From Clostridium cuniculi (GTDB lineage Bacteria; Bacillota; Clostridia; Clostridiales; Clostridiaceae): DNA of 64,000 nucleotides. The notes under the pieces are model-generated. The model was given only the letters and a program-made list of their open reading frames with translations, had not been told where the DNA came from and made no database searches. How positions within the stretch are numbered: position 1 is the first letter of the stretch; each line of letters opens with the position of its first letter. Of this stretch, positions 19,336-29,007 are shown piece by piece. The stretch is from NCBI RefSeq assembly GCF_004353185.1, contig NZ_SMUS01000023.1, forward strand, positions 1-64,000. Reading direction: 5' to 3'. Position numbers and translations under genes: made by a program.

Positions 19336-19698
19336 TTATTTAGTTTTTGAATATTCAATTCCATATGTATACATAGATTCAAGAAGAGGAACTATTTTTT
19401 TCCCTATGTCAGTAAGCCCATATTCTACTTTAGGAGGAATTACAGGATATACTTTTCTAAAAATGAGGTTGTCTTCTTCAAGACTTCTTAATTGATTAGT
19501 TAGCATTTTTTGGGTAGTATTAGGTAATTTTCTTTTAAGTTCACTAAATCTTAATGTCCCATTACTTAAATACCATAATATTAAAATTTTCCATTTACCT
19601 GATAATATTCTATGTACAAGAATCATAGGGCATGTATCATATTTAGCACAACGATTTTTAATATGACAATCATTATGAAAAGAAAGTGTTTTACTCAT
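19336..19698 (-). CDS. HxlR-family winged-helix regulator
   Basis: DNA-binding regulator of 120 residues (HxlR/DUF24). The fold is clear: CPMILVHRILSGKWKILILWYL, the recognition region RFSELKRKLPNTTQKMLTNQLRSLEEDNLI, and the wing with VEYGLTDIG. The N terminus has three regularly spaced cysteines (Cys11, Cys17, Cys23); the last, before Pro, is the redox-sensing position in family members such as HypR and YodB, so thiol or electrophile sensing is plausible. The start at 19698 is chosen because AAGGAGG lies between it and the in-frame ATG at 19722. A palindrome upstream may be its auto-operator. It is divergent from the second nifJ. Confidence 0.9.
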   Translation of the reverse strand: MSKTLSFHNDCHIKNRCAKYDTCPMILVHRILSGKWKILILWYLSNGTLRFSELKRKLPNTTQKMLTNQLRSLEEDNLIFRKVYPVIPPKVEYGLTDIGKKIVPLLESMYTYGIEYSKTK

Positions 19699-19764
19699 TA
19701 TGGAACCTCCTTTTAGGTACATTTATAAATAATAACATATTTAATGATTTAAAACTATATACTT

Positions 19765-19782
19765 AGTATCTTTTTTGATACT
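19765..19782. promoter_or_regulatory. Candidate HxlR operator
   Basis: A perfect inverted repeat AGTATC-N6-GATACT, 67-84 bp upstream of the regulator's start codon, in the region between it and nifJ. HxlR-family proteins usually bind such short dyads next to their own genes; this link is inference. Confidence 0.5.
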
Positions 19783-19993
19783 ATATATAAAAAAAGTGCC
19801 TTATTGTATAAAAAGCATATGAATAGTATTATTATGAAAGTCAAATATGATTAAAAATTTATTTAGAAAGTTAGAGTAAAAAATATATTTAAATAACAAA
19901 AATAAATATAATCATTTAAAAAATTTTTAATAATCATAAAAAAAATAAATGTATAAACATGGTATTTTTCTATTGAAGAAATTTAAATCTGTG

Positions 19994-20037
19994 ATTATAC
20001 TAAAAAGTGACAAAAGGTTACAAAATTATACTAAAAA
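19994..20037. repeat. Two 13-bp direct repeats upstream of nifJ copy 2
   Basis: ATTATACTAAAAA occurs exactly at 19994-20006 and 20025-20037, 31 bp apart (about three helical turns). Each contains a -10-like TATACT. They could be paired protein-binding sites or two start points. Otherwise the 420-bp stretch 19723-20144 shows only AT-rich sequence. Confidence 0.45.
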
Positions 20038-20144
20038 ATATTTCTAAGAAAAGTACTAGAAAAAATTTTTAAAATAAGTATAATTATTATTAAAGAATAA
20101 TTATTATTTAAAACACTTAGGACGATGAAAGAAGGTATATTATC

Positions 20145-23100
20145 ATGGCAAAGAAAATGATGACTATTGATGGTAATACGGCTGCTGCACACGTAGCATA
20201 TGCGTTTACAGATGTAGCTGCAATATTCCCTATAACACCATCTACTACAATGGCAGAAGTTGTTGATGAATGGTCTGCACAAGGGAAGAAAAATATTTTT
20301 GGACAAACAGTTAGTGTTGTAGAAATGCAATCAGAAGCTGGAGCTGCTGGTACATTCCATGGATCACTTCAAGCAGGAGCATTAACAACTACTTTTACTG
20401 CATCACAAGGTTTATTACTTATGTTACCAAACATGTATAAGGTAGCAGGGGAATTATTACCAGGTGTATTCCATGTAAGTGCTAGAGCAATAGCTTCACA
20501 AGCATTATCAATATTTGGAGATCATCAAGACGTTATGGCCGCAAGAATGACAGGTTGTGTAATGCTTGCTGCAGGTTCAGTACAAGAAGTAGCTGACTTA
20601 GCTCCAGTATCTCACCTTGCAGCTATAAAAGGAAGATTACCTTTTGTAAACTTCTTCGATGGATTTAGAACATCACATGAAATACAAAAAGTTGAAGTTT
20701 TAGATTATGAAGACTATGCAGAAATGCTTGATAAAGAAGCTTTAAAAGAGTTTAGAAGTAGAGCATTAACTCCAAACAATCCAGTTACAAGAGGAACAGC
20801 TCAAAACTCAGATATTTATTTCCAAACTAGAGAAGCTTCAAATAAATTCTATAATAATATAATTCCAATAGTTGAAGAATACATGGCTAAAATGGAAGAA
20901 AAGACAGGAAGAAGCTATGGATTATTTAACTACTATGGAGCAGAAGATGCTAAAGAAATAATTGTTGCTATGGGTTCAGTTACTGAAGCTATAGAAGAAA
21001 CTATAGATGAATTAAATGCTAGAGGAGAAAAATACGGATTAGTTAAAGTTCACTTATTCAGACCATTCTCAGTTGAGCATTTATTAAAAGTTATACCACA
21101 ATCAGTAGAAAAGATTTGTGTAATTGATAGAACTAAAGAACCAGGATCAAATGGTGAACCATTATACTTAGATGTATGTTCTGCATTCTATGGCAAAGAA
21201 AATGCACCTAAGATAGTTGGTGGACGTTACGGATTAGCTTCTAAAGATGTTACTCCTTCAGATATTAAAGCTATATTTGATAACTTAAAGAAAGAAGATT
21301 CTAAGAATTTCTTTACAGTTGGTATAGAAGATGATGTTACTTTCACTTCAATTCCAGTAGAAGAAGAGTTAAGAATAGCTACACCAGGAACAGTTAGATG
21401 TAAGTTCTGGGGATTAGGATCAGATGGTACAGTTGGAGCTAATAAGCAAGCTATTAAGATTATCGGTGAAAATACAGATAAGTATGTACAAGCTTACTTT
21501 GCATACGATTCAAAGAAATCTGGTGGGGTTACTATGTCTCACTTAAGATTTGGAGATACACCAATAAGATCAACTTACCTTATTGATGAAGCTGATTACA
21601 TAGCATGTCACGTACAAGCATATGTAAATCAATATGATTTATTAAAAGGGCTTAAAAAAGGTGGAAACTTCGTATTAAATACAATTTGGAACGAAGAAGA
21701 AATAGAAAGAAAATTACCAGCTAAGATGAAGAGATATATAGCTGAAAATGAAATAAATTTCTATACAGTTAATGCAACTAAGATAGCATCTGAAATAGGA
21801 TTAGGTAGAAGAATTAACATGATAATGCAATCTGCCTTCTTTAAATTAGCTGAAATTATACCACAAGAGGAAGCAACTGAATACTTAAAAGCTTCAATTA
21901 AGAAAGCTTACGGTAAGAAGGGTGACAAAGTTGTTAACATGAACTATGAAGCTGTTGAAGCTGGTATGAATTCATTAGTTAAAATCAATGTTCCAGAAAG
22001 CTGGAAGACTGCTACTGACGAGGCTAAAGTTGAAACTAAGGAAGTAACAGATTTCGTTAAGAATATAATGAATCCAATGAATGCTTTAGAAGGAGATAAG
22101 TTACCAGTAAGTGCATTCAATGGAATAGAAGATGGTACATTCCCAGCAGGAACAGCAGCATATGAAAAAAGAGGAGTTGCAACAGAAGTTCCAGAGTGGA
22201 ATATGTCAAAATGTATTCAATGTAACCAATGTGCTTTCGTTTGTCCACATGCATGTATTAGACCAGTTCTAGTAACTGATGAAGAATTAGCAAAAGCACC
22301 AGCTGGATTTGAAACTAAGAAAGCTACAGGTAAAACATTAGCTGGATTAAACTACAGAATTCAAGTTAGTACATTAGACTGTACTGGATGTAATAACTGT
22401 GTTGATATATGTCCAGCACCAGGTAAGGCTTTAGAAATGAAACCACTTGGAACTCAAGTAGAAACAGAAGTAGCAAACTGGGAATTCTCAGTATCAAAAG
22501 AAGTATCAAACAAAGAACACTTAACTACAGGTAAAACAGTTAAGGATAGCCAATTCAAGCAACCACTTATCGAGTTCTCAGGAGCATGTGCTGGTTGTGG
22601 AGAAACTCCATATATTAAGTTAGTTACTCAATTATTCGGTGATAGAATGATGATTGCTAATGCAACTGGATGTTCATCAATATGGGGAGGTTCAGCACCT
22701 TCAACACCATATACTAAGAACCATGAAGGTAAAGGACCAGCTTGGGCTAATTCGTTATTTGAAGATAATGCTGAATTTGGATATGGTATGTTCTTAGCAG
22801 CAGATCAAATGAGAAAGAAAATAGCTTCAAATATGGAAAGCTTAATTTCTATGGATATAGCTGAAGAATATAAAGAAGTATTCAAAAATTGGTTAGAAAA
22901 TAAAGATAACGGAGAGCTTTCAAAAGTTTACTCAAGAGAAGTTGAAGCAATACTTGCAGAAAACAACATTGAAAATGAAGAAGCAAAAACTTTAATAGAA
23001 GAAATTAAAGAAAGAGCTGATTACTTAATTAAGAGATCTCAATGGATCCTTGGAGGAGACGGTTGGGCTTATGACATCGGATATGGTGGATTAGACCACG

Positions 23101-23684
23101 TATTAGCATCTGGACAAGACGTAAATGTATTAGTATTTGATACAGAAATTTACTCTAATACAGGTGGACAATCTTCTAAATCAACTCCTGCAGCAGCTAT
23201 GGCTAAATTAGCAGCATCAGGTAAGAAGACTAAGAAGAAGGATTTAGGAAGAATGATGATGTCTTACGGAAATGTTTATGTTGCACAAGTAGCTATTGGT
23301 GCTGATAAGAACCAAGTAGTTAAAGCAATGCTTGAAGCAGAAGCACATAACGGACCATCAATCATTATTGCTTACTCAACTTGTATCAGCCATGGATTAA
23401 AGAAGGGAATGGGATTCTCTATAAGAAACATGGAAGAAGCAGTTAAGGCTGGATACTGGCATCTTTATAGATATAATCCAGAATTAAAAGAACAAGGAAA
23501 GAATCCATTTAGCTTAGATTCTAAAGAACCACAAGGAAGCTTCAGAGACTTCATAATGGATCAAGTAAGATATTCAGCAATTGCTAAGCAATTCCCAGAA
23601 CAAGCGGAAGAATTATTCCAAATGACAGAGGAACACGCTAGACAAAAATATGCTGAATTAAAGAAATTAGCAGAACAAGAATAA
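20145..23684 (+). CDS. nifJ: Pyruvate:ferredoxin oxidoreductase, copy 2
   Basis: Second full-length single-chain PFOR, 1179 residues, with the same domain order as the copy at 3791: FPITPSTTMAEVVDEW, the two 4Fe-4S motifs CIQCNQCAFVCPHAC and LDCTGCNNCVDICPAPGK, CAGCGETPY, and the TPP-binding GDGWAYDIGYGGLDH. The gene is rich in C-ending and other preferred codons (TTC, AAC, CAC, TAC) compared with copy 1, the usual mark of a highly expressed clostridial gene, so this is probably the main fermentative enzyme. The ribosome site is GAAAGAAGG. It ends at its own 13-bp stem terminator. Confidence 0.97.
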   Translation: MAKKMMTIDGNTAAAHVAYAFTDVAAIFPITPSTTMAEVVDEWSAQGKKNIFGQTVSVVEMQSEAGAAGTFHGSLQAGALTTTFTASQGLLLMLPNMYKVAGELLPGVFHVSARAIASQALSIFGDHQDVMAARMTGCVMLAAGSVQEVADLAPVSHLAAIKGRLPFVNFFDGFRTSHEIQKVEVLDYEDYAEMLDKEALKEFRSRALTPNNPVTRGTAQNSDIYFQTREASNKFYNNIIPIVEEYMAKMEEKTGRSYGLFNYYGAEDAKEIIVAMGSVTEAIEETIDELNARGEKYGLVKVHLFRPFSVEHLLKVIPQSVEKICVIDRTKEPGSNGEPLYLDVCSAFYGKENAPKIVGGRYGLASKDVTPSDIKAIFDNLKKEDSKNFFTVGIEDDVTFTSIPVEEELRIATPGTVRCKFWGLGSDGTVGANKQAIKIIGENTDKYVQAYFAYDSKKSGGVTMSHLRFGDTPIRSTYLIDEADYIACHVQAYVNQYDLLKGLKKGGNFVLNTIWNEEEIERKLPAKMKRYIAENEINFYTVNATKIASEIGLGRRINMIMQSAFFKLAEIIPQEEATEYLKASIKKAYGKKGDKVVNMNYEAVEAGMNSLVKINVPESWKTATDEAKVETKEVTDFVKNIMNPMNALEGDKLPVSAFNGIEDGTFPAGTAAYEKRGVATEVPEWNMSKCIQCNQCAFVCPHACIRPVLVTDEELAKAPAGFETKKATGKTLAGLNYRIQVSTLDCTGCNNCVDICPAPGKALEMKPLGTQVETEVANWEFSVSKEVSNKEHLTTGKTVKDSQFKQPLIEFSGACAGCGETPYIKLVTQLFGDRMMIANATGCSSIWGGSAPSTPYTKNHEGKGPAWANSLFEDNAEFGYGMFLAADQMRKKIASNMESLISMDIAEEYKEVFKNWLENKDNGELSKVYSREVEAILAENNIENEEAKTLIEEIKERADYLIKRSQWILGGDGWAYDIGYGGLDHVLASGQDVNVLVFDTEIYSNTGGQSSKSTPAAAMAKLAASGKKTKKKDLGRMMMSYGNVYVAQVAIGADKNQVVKAMLEAEAHNGPSIIIAYSTCISHGLKKGMGFSIRNMEEAVKAGYWHLYRYNPELKEQGKNPFSLDSKEPQGSFRDFIMDQVRYSAIAKQFPEQAEELFQMTEEHARQKYAELKKLAEQE

Positions 23685-23693
23685 GATATTTTT

Positions 23694-23727
23694 AAACACC
23701 TTAGAAGAAAATTCTAAGGTGTTTTTT
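23694..23727 (+). terminator. Terminator of nifJ copy 2
   Basis: A 13-bp perfect stem (AAACACCTTAGAA and complement) with loop GAAAA, followed by seven T. Confidence 0.92.
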
Positions 23728-23850
23728 TATATATATAAATATAAGCTTTAAATTAATTTAGAAAGTGATATAATAATATAAATAAAAATTTAAATAAAAA
23801 TTTAAATCAGTGTATAGGTAACTATATTATAATAATTAGGAGATATAATA

Positions 23851-24705
23851 ATGGAAATAATATTTGCTATAGCTATAATTACTGGAGCTTTTTGTTATTA
23901 TCAAAATAATAAAATTAGTATAACTAATCTAAAAGTAAAGGGTGAAGTTAATAATAGAATACGAATAGTACAAATATCAGATTTACATAGTAAAGAGTTT
24001 GGAAAAAATAATAGTACTTTATATAAAATTATTATAAAACAGAAGCCAGATATTATTGTAGCAACAGGAGATTTAATAGATTCAAATATGAAAAGAATTG
24101 ATGAGATAATTGAATTTTGTAATAGGTTAAATAAGAAAGCTCCTGTGTATTATATATTAGGAAATAATGAAATACGATGTTCTAGATTAAATGAAATAAT
24201 AGAAAAGCTAAAAGAAAAAAATATTAATGTTTTAGAAAATGAAATAGAAACAATAAAAATTAAAGATAATATAATTAATATTTTAGGATTGGCAGAAAAG
24301 AGAGTAGATAAAGGAGAAATGTTTTATAGTAAGATAAATAGTAGATATGAAGTTGATAATGTAGATAGTTTATTTAGAAAGTTAGAAAAGGCAATAGGCA
24401 TTAAAATTGTTTTATCTCATTATCCAGAGAATTATGAATATGTAGGCCAGTATTCTTATAGCAAATATAATTTTGACATAATGTTTTCAGGTCATGCCCA
24501 TGGAGGACAATTCATATTGCCAGGTATAGGGGGAATATTTGCACCGGGACAAGGATTATTTCCAAAGTATTATAAAGGTATATATGGCGAGAAAAGCAAA
24601 TTAGTTGTAAGTAGAGGATTAGGGAATAGTGGGTTTCCTTTAAGATTATTTAATAGACCAGATGTAGTTGTTTTAGATATTACAAGTAATAAGAGAGTAA
24701 AGTAA
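23851..24705 (+). CDS. Membrane-anchored metallophosphoesterase (YkuE-like)
   Basis: Calcineurin-like phosphoesterase of 284 residues. An N-terminal hydrophobic stretch (IIFAIAIITGAFCYY) is probably a membrane anchor. The five metal-binding blocks are present: QISDLHS, ATGDLID, LGNNE (usual form GNHD/E; here Asn replaces the His), LSHYPE and FSGHAHGGQ. Relatives such as YkuE remove metal-dependent phosphoesters at the cell surface, and some members are UDP-diacylglucosamine or lipid-linked phosphatases; the substrate here is unknown. The Asn in the third block is worth noting but occurs in other members. It is a single gene behind AGGAGAT. Confidence 0.85.
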   Translation: MEIIFAIAIITGAFCYYQNNKISITNLKVKGEVNNRIRIVQISDLHSKEFGKNNSTLYKIIIKQKPDIIVATGDLIDSNMKRIDEIIEFCNRLNKKAPVYYILGNNEIRCSRLNEIIEKLKEKNINVLENEIETIKIKDNIINILGLAEKRVDKGEMFYSKINSRYEVDNVDSLFRKLEKAIGIKIVLSHYPENYEYVGQYSYSKYNFDIMFSGHAHGGQFILPGIGGIFAPGQGLFPKYYKGIYGEKSKLVVSRGLGNSGFPLRLFNRPDVVVLDITSNKRVK

Positions 24706-24724
24706 AATATTTTTAAAATAAATA

Positions 24725-24752
24725 AGAGCTTATTGCAGTAGCAATAAGCTCT
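24725..24752. terminator. Bidirectional terminator, phosphoesterase / pflB
   Basis: AGAGCTTATTGC and its exact complement flank a 4-nt loop, between convergent genes. T-runs are short. Confidence 0.75.
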
Positions 24753-24771
24753 ATTTATTATTATAAACTAA

Positions 24772-27003
24772 TTACATTGATTTGTGGAATGTTCTGTTTA
24801 TAACGTCTAATTGTTGTTCTCTTGTTAATTTAATGAAGTTAACAGCATATCCAGAAACTCTGATAGTTAATTGTGGATATTCTTCTGGGTGTTCCATAGC
24901 ATCTAATAAAGTTTCTCTATTAAATACATTTACGTTTAAGTGTTGAGCTCCTTGAGAGAAGTATCCATCCATCATAGTACCTAAGTTGTGGATTCTGTTT
25001 TCAGGTGTTTTTCCTAATGCATCTGGAACAATTGAGAATGTATTAGAAACACCATCTTGTGAATGTTCGTAAGGAATCTTAGCAACTGAGTTTAATGATG
25101 CTAATGATCCACTACAGTCTCTTCCGTGCATTGGGTTAGCTCCTGGTGCAAATGGTTCTCCAGCTTTTCTTCCGCATGGAGTTGTACCAGTTTTCTTACC
25201 GTAAACAACGTTTGAAGTGATTGTTAATACTGATTGAGTATGATAAGCATTTCTGTAAGTCTTGTTTTGTCTGATCTTATTCATCATGTTTTCAACTAAC
25301 CAAGCAGCAATTTCGTCAACTCTGTCATCGTCGTTTCCGTATTTAGGGAAGTCACCTTCAACTTCGAAGTCGATAGCAATACCTTCTTCATTTCTTATTG
25401 GCTTAACCTTAGCAAATTTGATTGCAGAAATAGAGTCAGCACAAACTGATAAACCAGCTATACCACAAGCCATAGTTCTGAATACATCTCTGTCATGTAA
25501 AGCCATTTGTAATTTTTCATAAGAATATTTATCATGCATGTAGTGGATAACATTTAAAGTATTAACATAAAGGTTAGCTAACCAGTCTGTCATAACATCA
25601 AATCTTTCCATTACTTCATTGTAATCTAAGTATTCACCAGTTAATGGAGCAGTCTTAGGTCCAACTTGAACACCAGATTTTTCATCTTTACCACCGTTTA
25701 TAGCGTAAAGTAAAGTTTTAGCTAAGTTAACTCTAGCACCGAAGAATTGCATTTGCTTACCAACTCTCATTGCAGATACACAACAAGCGATAGCATAGTC
25801 ATCTCCCCAGTATGGAGCCATTAAATCATCATTTTCGTATTGAACTGATGATGTATCAATAGAAACCTTAGAACAGAAATCTTTAAATCCTTGAGGTAAT
25901 CTAGTTGACCATAAAACAGTTAGGTTTGGTTCTGGTGATGGTCCTAAAGTATATAATGTATTAAGTACTCTGAAAGAGTTCTTAGTAACTAAAGTTCTAC
26001 CATCTAATCCCATACCACCGATTGATTCAGTAACCCAAGTTGGATCTCCTGAGAATAAATCGTTGTATTCTGGAGTTCTTAAGAATTTAACTAATCTTAA
26101 CTTCATTACGAAGTGATCCATTAATTCTTGAGCTTCAGCTTCAGTAATAACACCGTTTCTTAAATCTCTTTCAATATATATATCTAAGAAAGTAGAAGTT
26201 CTTCCTAAAGACATCGCAGCACCATTTTGGTCTTTGATAGCTCCTAAGAATCCAAAGTATAACCATTGAATAGCTTCTCTAGCATTAGTAGCTGGTTGAG
26301 ATATATCAAATCCATAGCTAGCAGCTAATCCTTTTAATTCTTTTAATGCAAGGATTTGATCAGAGATTTCTTCTCTTAATCTGATTACATCTTCATCTAT
26401 AGTTTTAACTTCTAAGCTTAACTTTTGTTGTTCTTTATCTTGAATTAATCTATCAACACCGTATAGAGCAACTCTTCTGTAGTCACCTATGATTCTTCCT
26501 CTACCATAAGCATCTGGAAGACCAGTGATAACACCAGATTTTCTAGCTAATCTCATTTCAGTAGTATAAGCGTCGAAAACACCTTGGTTGTGAGTTTTTC
26601 TATATTTGCTGAATATTTCTGAAATTTTTGGGCTTACTTCATATCCATAAGCTTTAGCAGCACTTTCAGCCATTCTGATACCACCGTATGGCATTACAGC
26701 TCTTTTTAATGGAGCATCAGTTTGTACACCAACGATTTTTTCAAAAGCTTGGTCAATATAACCTGGGTTATATTCGTTAATTCCAGATATAGTTTCTGTA
26801 TCTACATCTAAAACTCCACCATTTTCTCTTTCTTTCTTGAATAATTCACTAACTTCTGCCCAAAGTTTAGTTGTAGCTTCAGTAGCTCCAGCTAAGAAAC
26901 TATCATCACCTTCATATGGAGTGTAGTTAGTTTGGATAAAGTTTCTTACGTCAACGTTTTTTGTCCATGAACCTGTTTTGAAATCATTCCATTCTTCTCT
27001 CAT
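24772..27003 (-). CDS. pflB: Formate C-acetyltransferase (pyruvate formate-lyase)
   Basis: Glycyl-radical enzyme that converts pyruvate and CoA to acetyl-CoA and formate. Its 743 residues match the family length. The catalytic cysteine pair is Cys407-Cys408 (IACCVSAM) and the radical glycine is Gly718 in RVSGYAV near the C terminus. Codons are strongly optimised, as in nifJ copy 2, suggesting high expression. The activating enzyme gene pflA, usually directly downstream in clostridia, is absent: the convergent phosphoesterase follows instead. The radical must be installed by an activase encoded elsewhere. The ribosome site is AGAGG, eight bases before ATG. Confidence 0.97.
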   Translation of the reverse strand: MREEWNDFKTGSWTKNVDVRNFIQTNYTPYEGDDSFLAGATEATTKLWAEVSELFKKERENGGVLDVDTETISGINEYNPGYIDQAFEKIVGVQTDAPLKRAVMPYGGIRMAESAAKAYGYEVSPKISEIFSKYRKTHNQGVFDAYTTEMRLARKSGVITGLPDAYGRGRIIGDYRRVALYGVDRLIQDKEQQKLSLEVKTIDEDVIRLREEISDQILALKELKGLAASYGFDISQPATNAREAIQWLYFGFLGAIKDQNGAAMSLGRTSTFLDIYIERDLRNGVITEAEAQELMDHFVMKLRLVKFLRTPEYNDLFSGDPTWVTESIGGMGLDGRTLVTKNSFRVLNTLYTLGPSPEPNLTVLWSTRLPQGFKDFCSKVSIDTSSVQYENDDLMAPYWGDDYAIACCVSAMRVGKQMQFFGARVNLAKTLLYAINGGKDEKSGVQVGPKTAPLTGEYLDYNEVMERFDVMTDWLANLYVNTLNVIHYMHDKYSYEKLQMALHDRDVFRTMACGIAGLSVCADSISAIKFAKVKPIRNEEGIAIDFEVEGDFPKYGNDDDRVDEIAAWLVENMMNKIRQNKTYRNAYHTQSVLTITSNVVYGKKTGTTPCGRKAGEPFAPGANPMHGRDCSGSLASLNSVAKIPYEHSQDGVSNTFSIVPDALGKTPENRIHNLGTMMDGYFSQGAQHLNVNVFNRETLLDAMEHPEEYPQLTIRVSGYAVNFIKLTREQQLDVINRTFHKSM

Positions 27004-27386
27004 TTATAGCGCCTCTTTTCTTAAAATTATTACATAAGTAATGTCATTTAATGTAAATGATAACAATATTTAAATAATAATTATTATCATTTAATAATGG
27101 CATATTAAAACTATATCATTAAAATCTTAAATTTTCAAGCTTTAAATAAAAAAAAATAAAGCTAGAAGTCAAAAAAATTTTTGATTTAAATTTATAATGA
27201 TTTAATTTCTTAAATATAATAACATAGTATTAGTTTATAATCAAAGGGATTGGATAGAAAATAAGGGATGATATTGTAGAAAAAAGGGTAATATTATTAA
27301 AAAATATGAAAAAGTAATAAAAATGTATTTATATAGTTAAAAAGTTAACAATTATATAAAATAAATTTATAAATTTTATAAAAAAT
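27004..27386. other. Upstream region of pflB, no gene seen
   Basis: AT-rich stretch holding the pflB promoter region. It contains inverted arms AATGATAA (27056-27063) and TTATCATT (27084-27091), and a 15-mer at 27075-27089 that fits the Fur 7-1-7 pattern at 13 of 14 positions. At this AT content such a match can arise by chance. No Rex-type TTGTTAA dyad was found. Nothing else is recognised up to the spore-protein terminator. Confidence 0.4.
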
Positions 27387-27430
27387 AACAAATAAAAAGA
27401 AACTTTACAAAAAGTTTCTTTTTATTTGTT
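27387..27430 (-). terminator. Terminator of the spore-protein gene, 18-bp perfect stem
   Basis: Positions 27387-27404 pair without mismatch with 27413-27430 around an 8-nt loop. On the minus strand the arm ends in a T-run. Unusually long for this window. Confidence 0.88.
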
Positions 27431-27438
27431 ATTCAATT

Positions 27439-27621
27439 TTATTTAATACCTTGTTCGTATTGTTCTACCATTCTCTTAACCATTTCGCCACCAACGCTAC
27501 CGCATTGTTTAGAAGTAAGATTTCCATTGTAATCTGTAAAAGGAACTCCCATTTCATTTGCTACTTCAGTTTTAAATTTTGATAAACCATTTTTTGCTTC
27601 AGGTACTAATTTTTGTGCCAT
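27439..27621 (-). CDS. Alpha/beta-type small acid-soluble spore protein
   Basis: Spore DNA-saturating protein of 60 residues that protects spore DNA and is degraded at germination as an amino acid store. The GPR protease cleavage region is KFKTEVANEMGV, and the DNA-binding C-terminal half contains the signature GSVGGEMVKRMVEQYE. It is the clearest proof that the organism sporulates. The ribosome site TAGGAGGGA is strong. A 9-bp inverted repeat lies in the presumed leader. It is monocistronic, with its own terminator. Confidence 0.96.
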   Translation of the reverse strand: MAQKLVPEAKNGLSKFKTEVANEMGVPFTDYNGNLTSKQCGSVGGEMVKRMVEQYEQGIK

Positions 27622-27654
27622 TTAAAGTCCCTCCTAAATTTTGAAAAATTATTT

Positions 27655-27678
27655 TGTAAAGTAGTTATTTACTTTACA
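27655..27678. repeat. Inverted repeat upstream of the spore-protein gene
   Basis: TGTAAAGTA-GTTATT-TACTTTACA, perfect 9-bp arms, 34-57 bp before the start codon. It could be a leader hairpin or a regulator site. The remaining sequence to 27930 is AT-rich and featureless. Confidence 0.5.
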
Positions 27679-27930
27679 CTATTATATTGTGCAAAAAAGT
27701 CTTTAATAACCTATAAAAAAGTAGGGAAACAAGCCAAAAAAGATATTTATATAAAATAAATTCCTTTATTATTACTAGATAACAAATTAGATATAAAATG
27801 GAAATAATGAATTTATTATTATATAATTAATGAAATATTAATAAAATGTTAACAGTAAATCTTTTCAATATGGATATATAATATAAATTTTTCCATAAAA
27901 ATATTAAATTAGAAAAAAATATAGAAAATG

Positions 27931-27988
27931 TAGACAAGTAAATATATTAGTGATAATATGAGGGTAAAATTGATAACCAATATCAATT
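27931..27988 (+). promoter_or_regulatory. Promoter with Fur-like box for the iron ABC operon
   Basis: TAGACA (27931-27936) is 17 bp from TAATAT (27954-27959). Directly downstream an exact 8-bp inverted repeat AATTGATA-N5-TATCAATT (27968-27988) contains TGATAACCAATATCA, 12 of 14 positions of the Fur 7-1-7 consensus. Fur-Fe bound here would block early transcription. Confidence 0.72.
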
Positions 27989-28053
27989 ACTAAAAGTTTT
28001 CAAATGAATTTGATTTTCTTTTAAAGATAATAGTGAGTTATGGGGGATAACCA

Positions 28054-29007
28054 ATGAAAAAGAGATATTTATTTATTATATTAATACTATTATCAATTAC
28101 ATCAATATTTATTGGTGTATCCAGTATTAGTATAAATGATATATTAAGCTTTAATATAGATAAGATACATGTATTACTTATAAGTAGAGTTCCAAGGTTA
28201 ATAGCAATATTAGTTGCAGGAATTGGTTTGAGTATAAGTGGTCTTATAATGCAACAAATTAGTAAAAATAAATTTGTTTCACCAACTACAGCAGCCACAG
28301 CAGACTTTGCAAAACTAGGAATATTATTTTGTATAATGATAATTCCTAATGCTACCACTATGGAAAAAATGATTGTATCATTTGTGTTTGCTGGATTAGG
28401 AACAGTTTTATTTATGAAAATGATAAAAGCCATAAAAATAAAAAATATAGTTTTTGTACCTTTAATAGGTATGATGTTAGGTAAGATAGTTGGGTCAATT
28501 ACTACTTTCTTTGCTTATAAATATGATTTAGTCCAAAATATTTCCTCTTGGATGGAAGGGGATATGTCATTAATAATGAAGGGAAGTTATGAATTACTTT
28601 ATTTAAGTGTTCCAATGGTAATAATAGCATTTTTATATGCTAATAAATTTACTATAGTAGGAATGGGAGAAGATTTTGCAGTTAATTTAGGTCTTAACTA
28701 TAATTTTGTAGTAAATGTGGGACTAGCAATTGTCTCATTAATATGTGCAGTAACAATTATAACTGTGGGTAATATACCTTTCTTGGGACTTATTATTCCT
28801 AATATAGTTAGCTTATATAGTGGAGATAATTTAAAGAAAACATTATACCATACAGCATTATTAGGCCCTATATTCTTACTTGCTTGTGATATTCTAGGAA
28901 GAATTATAATATTCCCATTTGAAATGTCAATAAGTTTAACTGTAGGGGTAATTGGAAGTATAATTTTCCTTTATATGATAATAAGGGGGACAAAAAATGA
29001 AGACTAA
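28054..29007 (+). CDS. Iron-siderophore ABC transporter permease (FecCD family), first subunit
   Basis: Membrane permease of 317 residues, all hydrophobic helices, in the BtuC/FecCD fold. Diagnostic stretches are RVPRLIAILVAGIGLSISGLIMQQISKN (helix 2 region) and GNIPFLGLIIPNIVSLYSG (the coupling segment before the last helices). Its partner permease overlaps its end by 11 bp, and ATPase and binding-protein genes follow, giving a complete importer. Order and sizes resemble YclNOPQ/CeuBCDE systems for petrobactin-like siderophores, but the ligand cannot be read. The preceding Fur-like box suggests induction in low iron. Confidence 0.9.
   Translation: MKKRYLFIILILLSITSIFIGVSSISINDILSFNIDKIHVLLISRVPRLIAILVAGIGLSISGLIMQQISKNKFVSPTTAATADFAKLGILFCIMIIPNATTMEKMIVSFVFAGLGTVLFMKMIKAIKIKNIVFVPLIGMMLGKIVGSITTFFAYKYDLVQNISSWMEGDMSLIMKGSYELLYLSVPMVIIAFLYANKFTIVGMGEDFAVNLGLNYNFVVNVGLAIVSLICAVTIITVGNIPFLGLIIPNIVSLYSGDNLKKTLYHTALLGPIFLLACDILGRIIIFPFEMSISLTVGVIGSIIFLYMIIRGTKNED

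Noticed and set aside
27075..27089. Fur-like 15-mer upstream of pflB
   Set aside because: It fits 13 of 14 positions, but consists almost only of A and T; chance is likely and Fur control of pflB is not established. Kept only as a note in the region entry.
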